Positions 1 to 8,083 of a stretch of 64,000 bases of DNA are shown one piece after another. This DNA comes from Flavobacterium sp. 90. Lineage in GTDB: Bacteria; Bacteroidota; Bacteroidia; Flavobacteriales; Flavobacteriaceae. A program made the position numbers and the translations under genes. How positions within the stretch are numbered: position 1 is the first letter of the stretch; every line of letters begins with the position of its first letter. The stretch covers positions 558,001 through 622,000 of the forward strand of contig NZ_SMGE01000001.1 of the NCBI RefSeq assembly GCF_004339525.1, read 5' to 3'. The notes under the pieces were generated by a model, which was not told where the DNA came from, did not search any database, and was given only the letters and a program-made list of their open reading frames with translations.

Positions 1-344
1 GACACATTTTTATTATTTTGATTTTCAATATTTAGACTAGTAATATTTTGAAATATAACATCAAATTCCGATCCTGGACAATAGGTTTCGTAAAACTGCT
101 TCATACGGTATAAACCCCTACGATTAAAGGATTTTAATGTAGGAATTTCAGCTTGAATATAATCTGCCAATTGTTGTACTGTACCTTGTCCCCAATTACC
201 TTGTGCCACTTTTTGGCTAACTGTTTTACCAATATTAAAGTATAATGTTACCAAAGCAGTATTGGTATATTGTCTAACTCTGCCTTGTGCTTGTTGTATT
301 AGATTTACAATATTGCTAAATTCTGGATTTTGAATGTTGCTCAT
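1..344 (-). CDS. DUF1016/YhcG-type PDDEXK nuclease family protein (N-terminal part, runs off the window)
   Basis: The reading frame starts at the ATG at 344-342 and is still open at position 1, so only about 114 residues are visible. They resemble the N-terminal domain of DUF1016 (YhcG) proteins: a helical stretch followed by GNWGQGTVQQLADYI and a SFNRRGLYRMKQFYE-like segment. In that family a PD-(D/E)XK nuclease domain follows, but here it lies outside the window. The gene begins 3 nt after the Cap5-like gene ends, so it is the next cistron of the same defence operon. YhcG-like genes often sit in type I restriction loci. The family call rests on my recognition of the N-terminal pattern. Confidence 0.7.
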   Translation of the reverse strand, partial: MSNIQNPEFSNIVNLIQQAQGRVRQYTNTALVTLYFNIGKTVSQKVAQGNWGQGTVQQLADYIQAEIPTLKSFNRRGLYRMKQFYETYCPGSEFDVIFQNITSLNIENQNNKNV

Positions 345-347
345 AAA

Positions 348-1478
348 TTAACTATTTACAATTTCTATCACTTTTGTAAATCCATCATTAGCAGTATTTT
401 GGTCATAAAGAAATAACGGCATATCTGCTTTCGGCATCCAAACTCTTCCTAATTCCACTGCTTTAGCTATAGGAATTGCAGGGAAAATATGGATTGGAGT
501 TTGTGCATCATATTTAGCTTTTATTTGATTAAATAATTGTCTAATTGCAATACTAAAATCTTCTAAATGTTTTTTACTCTTTAAATAATCATTAAATGGA
601 TTATCTATTGTAAATGTAAAAACATCGCATTCTTCGCCTAAAACTTGAGTAATTCTATCATTAGTAATGGTAGCACTTAAAGAAATATTTAAAGCCACCG
701 TTTTATGCTTTTTCACAGGTTCTATTAGTCTATATTTTACCTCTGTGGTATCATCATCTAAATTCCAAGTATTAGGATTGCGTACTTTTTGATGAATATT
801 AGCCGTATAAATATCATTGATAAGTGTACCTAATTTTATAAGTAATGGAATTGGCGCAAAAGCAAAGACGGATAAATGCTTAATTTCTCCTTTTGCATAA
901 TTCTGGAATAATTTCCTATCGAATTGTGCTTCTAAATTTGCTATTTCAGTTGTCCAAAACGCACTGTCTCTATCTCTTTGTACACTATTGGATAAACTTA
1001 AATCAATAGTGTCAGCAATTGCTGGATAATAGGTTGGATAAAGAAATTGGCTTACTGTTTGGTAACTCATTTCTGGTGTAAACACCCCTACATTAGCTTT
1101 GTAAGTAAGTATATGGCTATACATATTTGGTGCAATAGCTGTAACATTCTCAATGCGCTCTTCGTGTTCTTTTTTCATATCCATTAATTCTGATACAGAA
1201 AAATGTATGCCGTTTTCAGCATCAATTCTTCTATGGCAACCATCACATAGTAGCATTAAATTTGATACCGCATTTGCTAAAATTGGAGATTGAATCACAT
1301 CGCCTCTAGGTCCTGTCGATTTATCTCCAACAATGTGAGCAATATATGATTTATTAAAATCTCTTTTTGTAATTAAATCTTTGTATAATGATTGATTACA
1401 GCCTCTAAACTGACAACGCCCAGCAGATTTTACTAAAAGTTGATTTTTTATTTTAGGTGGAATAGATGTATTGCTCAT
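348..1478 (-). CDS. cap5: HNH endonuclease-SAVED domain protein (Cap5-type CBASS effector)
   Basis: This 376-aa protein has an N-terminal HNH/treble-clef nuclease. The putative zinc ligands are C22, C27, C78 and C81, and H48, N73 and H82 sit in AHIV and NLMLLCDGCH contexts. The C-terminal half (about 170-376) carries the SAVED signature HLSVFAFAPIPLLIKLG at 201-217. In characterised Cap5 proteins SAVED binds a cyclic oligonucleotide and triggers DNA degradation by HNH. The cognate CD-NTase and E2 genes lie upstream on the same strand, separated by a PD-(D/E)XK candidate and an hsdS gene. The hsdS gap is 5 nt, so co-transcription is likely. The ligand cannot be read from the sequence. Published Cap5 systems paired with clade G CD-NTases use a cGAMP isomer. 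Confidence 0.88.
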   Translation of the reverse strand: MSNTSIPPKIKNQLLVKSAGRCQFRGCNQSLYKDLITKRDFNKSYIAHIVGDKSTGPRGDVIQSPILANAVSNLMLLCDGCHRRIDAENGIHFSVSELMDMKKEHEERIENVTAIAPNMYSHILTYKANVGVFTPEMSYQTVSQFLYPTYYPAIADTIDLSLSNSVQRDRDSAFWTTEIANLEAQFDRKLFQNYAKGEIKHLSVFAFAPIPLLIKLGTLINDIYTANIHQKVRNPNTWNLDDDTTEVKYRLIEPVKKHKTVALNISLSATITNDRITQVLGEECDVFTFTIDNPFNDYLKSKKHLEDFSIAIRQLFNQIKAKYDAQTPIHIFPAIPIAKAVELGRVWMPKADMPLFLYDQNTANDGFTKVIEIVNS

Positions 1479-1483
1479 TGCTT

Positions 1484-2683
1484 TTAATTATTGGTTTTTA
1501 CTCTCACTTTTCCAGTTAATAACTGTTGCATCAATCCTTTTTTCTGTAATCGTAAGGTTTCTAATTTTTGTTCATACTGTCTTAATTCTGCATTTGCTGT
1601 ATCTAGAATTTCAACGATTTCATTTTGTTTATCTATAGTGGCAGGTATTTTAATATGAATTTTATAAAGTTCTCGTGGTTGAATACGTTTTGAACCGGTA
1701 CCAGTAGAAATATCTTCAAGTTTTTCAAAAAAATGCACTCTTGAAAAATAATATAAAATATAATTTATATTAAAATTTACATTTACATCAAAAGCAGGTA
1801 TGTCCGAACTGCTTTCAAATCCATCTAACTCATTTGGGATAATACCGAACGCTCCTTTATGCAAATTTTGTTTACCATAAATAAATTGTCCAGCTTTTCT
1901 TAAATAATATGCAGTCGCCTCTTCTATTTCACTTCCTCTAACTCCTCTTTTCTCAATTCCTTTTAAATTCAATCTTACTGTAATTCTTTTATTTACATTT
2001 GAATTGATAGCAGGAATTTTACTTTCGACAAATATGTCTCCTAATTTTACTTTTAATTCCTCATTTTCAATTATCAATTTATTTAAAAGGCCTTTATTTC
2101 TAACTTTTAAATTATCAATAATCAATTTACAATAATCAATAGCTATATCCCAGATAGATAATACTGATGCTATTTTTTGTTGTTCTTTAATCGGAGGTAA
2201 TAAACAAGGGATCTTACTCAAAGAATCCTTAGTAAGTTTATATCTACCTACACCTTGTCTAGTTAAGTAAGGTGTCAATTCTTTATGATTAAAATAATAG
2301 AAAAACCATTCTGTTAGATTCTCTATTCCTTCTATTATATGTGCATGGTTATTTACATTAAATTTTCCTTCCACCAATAAAGTCATTGGAAGCTCTTTCC
2401 ATTTTAAAAAGTGATCCCCATCTTCTCCAATAAGTGCATATTTTCCCTCAATTCTATAATTGTCTATGTAGCCCTGAATCTTAGTGGGACCATAATATGG
2501 ATACTCGCCTTTTATTTTATTTCTTTCATCCTGACTAATTGGCAATCTAAGATTATTACAAATCTTAAATGCTTCTCCTACAGGTTTTATGTACCAATCC
2601 ACAGGAATGATGCCAATAGGACTATCCTTATAGTCGTTAGTTATTTGTTTAGCCATTACCTTTATCATCGTGTTATTATTCAT
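1484..2683 (-). CDS. hsdS: Type I restriction-modification specificity subunit (two target-recognition domains)
   Basis: The roughly 399-aa protein has the two-half layout of HsdS. TRD1 is followed by LPPIKEQQKIASVL and a central helix, and TRD2 is followed by KQNEIVEILDTANAELRQYEQKLETL and a C-terminal helix ending in LMQQLLTGKVR. HsdS sets the methylation and cleavage target of the HsdM/HsdR complex. I chose the ATG at 2683 over an in-frame GTG at 2695, because an AAGGTGG ribosome-binding-like sequence lies 8-9 nt upstream of the ATG. A second, half-size HsdS lies at the operon start. The gene sits between CBASS genes rather than next to hsdM, an unusual order. An 88-nt gap precedes it, the largest in the operon. 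Confidence 0.9.
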   Translation of the reverse strand: MNNNTMIKVMAKQITNDYKDSPIGIIPVDWYIKPVGEAFKICNNLRLPISQDERNKIKGEYPYYGPTKIQGYIDNYRIEGKYALIGEDGDHFLKWKELPMTLLVEGKFNVNNHAHIIEGIENLTEWFFYYFNHKELTPYLTRQGVGRYKLTKDSLSKIPCLLPPIKEQQKIASVLSIWDIAIDYCKLIIDNLKVRNKGLLNKLIIENEELKVKLGDIFVESKIPAINSNVNKRITVRLNLKGIEKRGVRGSEIEEATAYYLRKAGQFIYGKQNLHKGAFGIIPNELDGFESSSDIPAFDVNVNFNINYILYYFSRVHFFEKLEDISTGTGSKRIQPRELYKIHIKIPATIDKQNEIVEILDTANAELRQYEQKLETLRLQKKGLMQQLLTGKVRVKTNN

Positions 2684-2783
2684 AGTTAAATCCACCTTTA
2701 TAATTTATAATCGGAGTAATCCATAAAAAAATATTTTATAAATCCTCATTTGATAACAAAATTTCTTTTTTTTACTGTTGATT

Positions 2784-3617
2784 TTATTTTCTAACAACTT
2801 TAATCATATATGCATTAATGCAACCTGTATTGGTTATTAAATCGCCATAATCTGCCTCTGGATCAAAGCTAAAATTACGAAATTCTTCCGCAGGAATATT
2901 GACAATACTTGTATCAATTAACTCAAATAATAACTCGGGATATATATATGCCATTTCTTCAAAATATTTTTGCCAATTTTTTTTTTCAAAAGAAGTTTTG
3001 TTATCAATTTGAATACTTGTCAAGGTAGAATTATCATTATCAAATCTTTTAAAAAAACAGGTAAAGCAAGCCTGAATGCTATTTATACCTATTTCGTCTT
3101 TTAGACTAACAGCTTGTGCCATTCTGTTTACATCTTTTCTGATTTTTTTATCTGATTGATTTATTGATTTAATCTCAATACCAATTAATGATTTTTGGGT
3201 TGTTCCCCATTCTCCAGAAAATCTACTATCACTAGTTAAAACTATGTCAATTCTTTTTGATTTACTATCTTCAGGCGAATGTTTTTTTCTTCCTATATAT
3301 TTTTGATCAAAGACGCCTCCTTCAAAAATAAATAATGGAAATGCATTATTATAGAAGTCATTTAAGGAATATTCTAGATTAATATAAATATCATTTTGGA
3401 AACTAAATTTTTCTAAATTTTGAGCTACATTAACCACAATCAAATATTCGATTACCCTAGACTGTAAATCGGAATAATTTTGTGTAAAAAGTATATTTTG
3501 TTTGTATCCTTGAATTAATCCATCTTTGATTAATTCTTGCACATCTAAAACAATATTTTTTTTAATTCTTGTAGTTAGATTGCTAGTCATAGTGATTTTA
3601 GTTTCGTAATAAATCAA
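2784..3617 (-). CDS. Uncharacterised protein with a candidate PD-(D/E)XK nuclease core
   Basis: I do not recognise this 277-aa protein as a named family. It has a plausible PD-(D/E)XK core: RIDIVL with D124, then about 20 residues later a beta strand IGIEIKS carrying E148-x-K150, followed by a helix. The N-terminal 100 residues look mixed alpha/beta. There is no signal peptide or membrane segment, so it is probably cytoplasmic. It starts 23 nt after the E2-like gene and precedes hsdS, inside the composite CBASS/type I RM operon. It could be an extra nuclease effector or an RM accessory. An alternative start is the ATG at 3590 (residue 10). The nuclease call is an inference from the motif alone. 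Confidence 0.5.
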   Translation of the reverse strand: MIYYETKITMTSNLTTRIKKNIVLDVQELIKDGLIQGYKQNILFTQNYSDLQSRVIEYLIVVNVAQNLEKFSFQNDIYINLEYSLNDFYNNAFPLFIFEGGVFDQKYIGRKKHSPEDSKSKRIDIVLTSDSRFSGEWGTTQKSLIGIEIKSINQSDKKIRKDVNRMAQAVSLKDEIGINSIQACFTCFFKRFDNDNSTLTSIQIDNKTSFEKKNWQKYFEEMAYIYPELLFELIDTSIVNIPAEEFRNFSFDPEADYGDLITNTGCINAYMIKVVRK

Positions 3618-3640
3618 TTAGATTTATAGGTTAATTATTT

Positions 3641-4120
3641 TTATTTGTCAGATGATTTCGGTGAATTTTTAATTGGATGTACTCCGCCACCTGTCCATTC
3701 TCCGGTACCTAACCAAATTTCGTAATGGTATAACCACTCATAAGCCCAAGGAATAATCGTTGTTGCTAACAACATTGATTTATTCCACTCACTCCCATCA
3801 GGATAATACAAACAGAGATGTTGTTTCTTTTGGTCATAACAATGGGGCAATTTTGATTCTCCTATTGCTAACTCAAGTTTAGGATTTAGAACGTAAATTT
3901 TAGGTGCACTTGTTGTTTTTGATGATCCTAATCTATTTCTTGATCCATTTATTTTATAAACTAATTTAATCTCATATTTAGCGCCTAAAGGAGAAGGTAT
4001 AATAGTATGCGTCCAAGTTAGTTCTTGGTCGTGAAAAGTTGTTACCGTTGTATCTGGATACATCTTTTTTATATTGGCGACTTGAATTGCAATTGATACG
4101 TGATTATTCTTCTGAGCCAT
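3641..4120 (-). CDS. Stand-alone E2-like ubiquitin-conjugating-fold protein of type II-short CBASS
   Basis: The 159-aa protein (start MAQKNNH at 4120) has the layout of bacterial E2-fold proteins that accompany CD-NTases. LPHCY (91-95) and HLCLYYPDGSEW (101-112) hold the candidate catalytic Cys103. Then come TIIPWAYEWLYHYEIW (121-136) and TGEWTGGGVH (139-148). In type II-short CBASS the E2 works without an E1 domain and acts on the CD-NTase to boost signalling. Its ATG lies inside the last codons of the CD-NTase gene (17-nt overlap), which implies translational coupling and a fixed partner. An upstream in-frame ATG at 4144 would add 8 residues. I rejected it because the overlap and the motif spacing fit the later start. 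No Cap3/JAB peptidase gene is present in the operon. Confidence 0.82.
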   Translation of the reverse strand: MAQKNNHVSIAIQVANIKKMYPDTTVTTFHDQELTWTHTIIPSPLGAKYEIKLVYKINGSRNRLGSSKTTSAPKIYVLNPKLELAIGESKLPHCYDQKKQHLCLYYPDGSEWNKSMLLATTIIPWAYEWLYHYEIWLGTGEWTGGGVHPIKNSPKSSDK

Positions 4121-5336
4121 AAAAATTATGAGGTTTAATTGCACTTGTTCCTGTTGAAGTTAATCCAACTGCAGCATTAAAATTATTTATACCACCATCA
4201 GTCATTAATTTCGTTTTGTTTCCAATATTTGTAAATGCCTTTTTAACCGCATTTTCTCCAAATGATTCTGAAAGATTTCTGATAATATTATGCTGACCAC
4301 TTTGTTGTCCAGCATTATTAATATCAAATTTCACCTTTTTCAACCAATCATTAAACTTTTTTTCTTTGGCTGGGGTATCTCTCCAACGGTCAGCAAAGTT
4401 TTCAGAAAGATTAACAGGATTACCCACAAATCTGTATGCTTCTCCAGTATCTTGGTCAATTGCATCTTCCACAAATAAGTGCATTCTATCAATTACTCCA
4501 ACCAAAGCATCAAGGACATTGGTTTGTCCTTCATAAGCATAAGCCGCTAAAGTGGTAATAATTATTGATATTGGTTTTTCTTTATCATCCTTAAACATCA
4601 TATCTCTATGACGCTTTAAAATTTGAACCACTCTCTGTAAAGGCAATCTTCTCTTTTGGAATTTAGGTACTGGTTTAATAGATTCGTTTAAAGAGAAAAG
4701 TTTGAGATTACTAGTTTCTGCTCTGTCGATAAACCATTTTGCATAACCAAAAGGATTACTTTGCAACCAATTATCAGGATCAGTTGCCACTTCATAGTTT
4801 AATAACTCTTTATCTGTTATTCTAATTGCCAAACTATCAAAATTAATGTTTCTAGATTCTGAAAAAAATTTGGTCAATACGACATTGTAGCCATTAGCAA
4901 TAACAGCCGGCAGAATATCCATATGGTACTGGTCGTTATTTACCGAGTTTTCCCTGTACTTCAAAGTCCAGCATCTTCTTCCTTCTTCATCAAGAATAGA
5001 TTCATATTTTTTATGAGCTTCTAACTGTTCCTTGACAATATCCTTTAAGTCTTTTTGTGTCCATTGAGGATTTTTACCTGTTAATTCACATACTAAATCA
5101 ATGTCAATATCCTGACCATCTGTATAAGGCTGAATAGTTGTCCCAATTAAAAATGAGCCTTGAGGTTTTACACTTGGACTGTAAGGTTTTAATTTTGATT
5201 CATCACTACAAAGCCAATTACCAACCGCATTGTAACTGGTTACAGCTGCATTAAATTGACTTTCAGTTATGTCAAGAGTTTCTCCTAATTCGTCTAATAT
5301 TTCGCTGAATTCTGTTTTCTGTTGTATTGTTAGCAT
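4104..5336 (-). CDS. CBASS CD-NTase (cGAS/DncV-like nucleotidyltransferase, probably clade G)
   Basis: This 410-aa protein should make a cyclic oligonucleotide second messenger on phage infection. The nucleotidyltransferase signature is G60-S61 followed by DIDID at 76-80, with the third acidic residue at D140 in YHMDILPAV. QRRLPLQRVVQILKRHRDMMF lies in the C-terminal helical domain. The protein ends HNFYGSEE, so a glycine lies close to the C-terminus but is not terminal. This matters because CBASS E2 enzymes act on the CD-NTase tail. The gene begins 1 nt after hsdM ends and overlaps the E2 gene by 17 nt. The clade G assignment is an inference from the E2-only plus Cap5 context. The CD-NTase call itself is firm. 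Confidence 0.88.
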   Translation of the reverse strand: MLTIQQKTEFSEILDELGETLDITESQFNAAVTSYNAVGNWLCSDESKLKPYSPSVKPQGSFLIGTTIQPYTDGQDIDIDLVCELTGKNPQWTQKDLKDIVKEQLEAHKKYESILDEEGRRCWTLKYRENSVNNDQYHMDILPAVIANGYNVVLTKFFSESRNINFDSLAIRITDKELLNYEVATDPDNWLQSNPFGYAKWFIDRAETSNLKLFSLNESIKPVPKFQKRRLPLQRVVQILKRHRDMMFKDDKEKPISIIITTLAAYAYEGQTNVLDALVGVIDRMHLFVEDAIDQDTGEAYRFVGNPVNLSENFADRWRDTPAKEKKFNDWLKKVKFDINNAGQQSGQHNIIRNLSESFGENAVKKAFTNIGNKTKLMTDGGINNFNAAVGLTSTGTSAIKPHNFYGSEE

Positions 5337-5337
5337 A

Positions 5338-6870
5338 TTATATTAAATTTAGGTCTTTCAAGTAGTTTTCCATTTGGTTTTCTACTTCGGTTAGTTGTTT
5401 TTTCAGTTCTGTAATATTGGTATGCGTGGCTTTAATATCTACTTCTTCCTCTTCTTCAAATGTGTCTACATAACGGGGAATATTAAGGTTATAATCGTTT
5501 TCGATAATATCCGCCATTGTAGCACGATAGCTGTATTTGTCTTCTACAGCAGCCCCTTTTTCGGTGGTTAGGGGTGTAGCAGCTTTAAAAGCCTTGAATG
5601 CTGTTACAATATGCTCGATGTCACTATCTCTTAATTTATTTTGATTTTTGTCATTCTCAAATTCACGACTGGCATCAATAAATAAAATGTCTTTATTGGT
5701 TCCTTTTCCTCTGTTAAAAATTAATATAGCGGCTGGAATTCCTGTGCCAAAAAATAGGTTAGCAGGCAAACCGATAACAGCCTCCAATAAATTTTCATCA
5801 ATTAGTTTTTTACGGATTTGTCCTTCGCTACTGCTGCGAAACAATACGCCGTGTGGTACAATAACCCCAACTTTTCCAACGTCTTCGTATGTAGTTTCTA
5901 TCATGTGACTGATAAAAGCATAATCTCCTTTGCTCTTTGGAGGAACGCCTCTGTGAAAACGGTTGAATTGGTCAGAAGCCGCTGTATCAGCTCCCCATTT
6001 GTCGAGTGAAAATGGTGGATTCGCTCCCACAATATGGAACTTCATCAGTTGATCATTTTCCAATAATTTTGGATTATTGATGGTATCTCCCCATTCTATA
6101 GTAGCACTGTCTTGTTCGTGCAAAAACATATTCATACGGCATAATGCCCAAGTGCTACCGTTATTTTCTTGACCGTAAAGTGAATAATTTTTACCTTCTA
6201 TTTCATCAGCCATTTTAATCAACAAAGAACCCGACCCTGCAGTGGGATCACACATTCTATTGCCCGGTTGCGGATCCAATAGTTTCGCTAATAGCGTACT
6301 GACTTCACTTGGCGTATAGAATTCTCCTGATTTCTTGCCACTTTCTCCTGCAAATTTTGAGATTAGAAATTCATAACTATCTCCAATGATGTCGTTGTCT
6401 TTTAAATGTGATGGCTGTAAGTCTAATTGTGAAAAATCAACCAATAGGTTTTTCATAATAGCATTACGTTGTTTGGTTTGACCAAAAACTGTTTCAGAAT
6501 TAAAAGAAATACTACGGAAAACCATTGCTAATTTAGAACGGTTGGCATCCTCTAGAGCTGTTAATCCGATGTCAATAATTTCACCAATGTTAGCTTCATT
6601 TCGATTTTGAAACAAGTAATCAAAATTGCTAATTTCCGGCAATATGAAACGCTCTCTTTGTAATTGGCGCTTTATCATTTCTTCATTATCGGGATATTTA
6701 ATACGGTATTGTTCTACTTTGTCCTTCCAAACATCAGATAGATATTTTATAAACAATAGTGTCAATATATAATCCTTGTATTGTTCACTTCCCATTACTG
6801 GGCGTAAAGTATCGCAAGCCTTCCAAACAATATTATTGATTTCCTTTTGGGTTATTTTATTCTCTGCCAT
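5338..6870 (-). CDS. hsdM: Type I restriction-modification DNA methyltransferase subunit
   Basis: This 510-aa N6-adenine methyltransferase has the expected order. A helical HsdM N-terminal domain (about 10-150) is followed by GEFYTP (182-187), the SAM-binding motif DPTAGSGSLL (208-217) and the catalytic NPPF motif in GANPPFSLDKWG (284-287). A C-terminal coiled stretch (ITELKKQLTEVENQMENYLK) completes it. With HsdS it methylates the recognition site, and with HsdR (not visible here) it would restrict unmodified DNA. It is preceded by a 73-aa gene and a half-size HsdS gene. It is followed after 1 nt by the CBASS CD-NTase, so the two defence systems are physically fused at operon level. Confidence 0.95.
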   Translation of the reverse strand: MAENKITQKEINNIVWKACDTLRPVMGSEQYKDYILTLLFIKYLSDVWKDKVEQYRIKYPDNEEMIKRQLQRERFILPEISNFDYLFQNRNEANIGEIIDIGLTALEDANRSKLAMVFRSISFNSETVFGQTKQRNAIMKNLLVDFSQLDLQPSHLKDNDIIGDSYEFLISKFAGESGKKSGEFYTPSEVSTLLAKLLDPQPGNRMCDPTAGSGSLLIKMADEIEGKNYSLYGQENNGSTWALCRMNMFLHEQDSATIEWGDTINNPKLLENDQLMKFHIVGANPPFSLDKWGADTAASDQFNRFHRGVPPKSKGDYAFISHMIETTYEDVGKVGVIVPHGVLFRSSSEGQIRKKLIDENLLEAVIGLPANLFFGTGIPAAILIFNRGKGTNKDILFIDASREFENDKNQNKLRDSDIEHIVTAFKAFKAATPLTTEKGAAVEDKYSYRATMADIIENDYNLNIPRYVDTFEEEEEVDIKATHTNITELKKQLTEVENQMENYLKDLNLI

Positions 6871-6888
6871 AGTGGTTATTTTTTGGAG

Positions 6889-7110
6889 CTATTCTTTTTT
6901 ATTGTTGTTTATTAAATCATTTAAAGAAACAATATTGTTCTTTTCTAAATACGTACCTAAATGCATATCACTTCTTACATTCAAATCTATGTTATAATTT
7001 TGTTCGATAGTACCTATGTGTGTATCACTTCTTTTTTTTCTTAATTCTCCGTTGTCATTTCTACTTCTTTCTCCTCTCATTCCGGGAGCATCATTTTTTA
7101 CTTTTGGCAT
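6889..7110 (-). CDS. Small protein of type I RM loci with an internal tandem repeat
   Basis: A 73-aa basic protein lies between the half-size HsdS gene (7-nt gap) and hsdM (18-nt gap). The N-terminus (MPKVKNDAPGMRGERSRNDN) is rich in Gly, Arg and Asn. It is followed by two imperfect copies of one unit, RSDTHIGTIEQNYNID (27-42) and RSDMHLGTYLEKNNIVS (46-62). I have a memory of similar small proteins in Bacteroidota type I RM operons but know no function. The tight spacing on both sides supports a real gene. It could be a regulatory or assembly peptide. No enzymatic motif is visible. Confidence 0.65.
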   Translation of the reverse strand: MPKVKNDAPGMRGERSRNDNGELRKKRSDTHIGTIEQNYNIDLNVRSDMHLGTYLEKNNIVSLNDLINNNKKE

Positions 7111-7117
7111 CTTGTAA

Positions 7118-7675
7118 TTATTTTATAATTGTTGAAATTGTTGTTTGAAATAACTTTTGTTTCTCTTTCATTATAGCATTGGTAAGCTCCATATCTTTCA
7201 GATATAGCTCTTGTAATGCCACCACTTTTTGCTGTTCTTCTAATGGTATTAGATTAAAAGTAAAGTCAGCTAATTCATTTTTACGAATAGATGGAATTGT
7301 ACTTCCTGCACCTGATTGCTGAAAGTGCAATAAGTTTTTAGGAAGATTAAGTACTGAAACCAAATAAGCAGGAATAATTCTGGTTTTATCAGTTCGTAAA
7401 ATAAAAAATATTGAAGAGGCAACCGCCTTACCAAGTTCTTCTTTATATAAGGTAGCAAAAAAGCGAAATCCTTTCGCAACGAAAAGAATATCTTCATTTT
7501 GCAATAAGTTAGCTACTGATTTTGGGTCTTCTTCCAAAAAGGTATCATTTTCTCCATTATATTGCCCCATTTCATTGAAATGTTTGGCCTGTAGATATGG
7601 AATAGTACCTTTTTTACTTGGTTGTCCGTAATACCCAAACTGAATATTTGCTATTTCTTTTAATTTAACTTCCAT
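7118..7675 (-). CDS. Half-size HsdS (single target-recognition domain)
   Basis: This 185-aa protein is one HsdS half-repeat. It has an N-terminal TRD (VKLKEIANIQFGYYGQPS and onward) and ends in IPLEEQQKVVALQELYLK plus a helix (MKEKQKLFQTTISTIIK) of the kind that packs against HsdM. Normal HsdS proteins have two such halves and about 400 residues. Half-size subunits can dimerise into a functional specificity subunit, so this may give the enzyme a second DNA target. It may instead be a remnant of a longer hsdS. It is the first gene of the operon, directly behind the promoter at 7710-7739. Its start is the only in-frame ATG close to that promoter. Confidence 0.8.
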   Translation of the reverse strand: MEVKLKEIANIQFGYYGQPSKKGTIPYLQAKHFNEMGQYNGENDTFLEEDPKSVANLLQNEDILFVAKGFRFFATLYKEELGKAVASSIFFILRTDKTRIIPAYLVSVLNLPKNLLHFQQSGAGSTIPSIRKNELADFTFNLIPLEEQQKVVALQELYLKDMELTNAIMKEKQKLFQTTISTIIK

Positions 7676-7709
7676 TGCATTATTTTTGTAATATTATTCA
7701 TTTCTGACA

Positions 7710-7739
7710 CAAATATACAAAAACAATTCAAATACACAA
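7710..7739 (-). promoter_or_regulatory. Bacteroidota-type housekeeping promoter of the defence operon
   Basis: On the minus strand a perfect TATATTTG (-7 box, consensus TAnnTTTG) occupies 7717-7710. A TTG at 7739-7737 lies 19 nt upstream, matching the usual -33/-7 spacing. The box ends 34 nt before the ATG of the half-size hsdS at 7675. No other equally good match was noticed in the packed operon downstream, so this is the likely main promoter of all nine visible genes. Confidence 0.7.
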
Positions 7740-7981
7740 GTTTATTTTATTGTATAGTTATTCGTTTTTTTTTAAAACACACTGAATAATAAATATATTC
7801 TTATAAAAATTTTAAAAAACAAAGATTTAAAATCTCATAGACACCTCTTTTATTTGCTCTATATTTTTAATACTAACATTGAATTTATAGCTCCCTGGAA
7901 TTTAAAAATCACATTTTCATTATAGAAAAGCTAAAAAAATTTTCTTAAAGCTTTCACTCGAAACGGACTAAAAGGGCAGCT

Positions 7982-8083
7982 AAGATAGTGACTTAAGCAT
8001 GCCCCGTGCGCATAATGGCGGCGCTTCCCTTGCCACCCTTCGGGACTTATAGCACTTACCCATCCTTAAGCCACTTACATCTT
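7982..8083. other. GC-rich foldable element upstream of ssb (candidate structured RNA or transfer/replication site)
   Basis: This stretch is much more GC-rich than its surroundings and carries no ORF. AAGAT (7982-7986) plus GTGACTTAAG (7988-7997) can pair with CTTAAGCCAC (8065-8074) plus ATCTT (8079-8083), with one mismatch and a small internal loop. Inside lie a CCC-TTCG-GG mini-hairpin (8036-8044) and other GC-rich segments. It stands between two divergent transcription units at the edge of the SSB-PRTRC block. The rest of the 7740-8180 gap is AT-rich and shows no gene. A structured RNA, a single-strand origin or an oriT are all possible, and I cannot choose between them. Confidence 0.4.

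Noticed and set aside
4120..4144. A longer start for the E2-like gene (MQLNLIIF...).
   Set aside because: It adds residues unlike E2 proteins, and the downstream ATG already overlaps the CD-NTase end.
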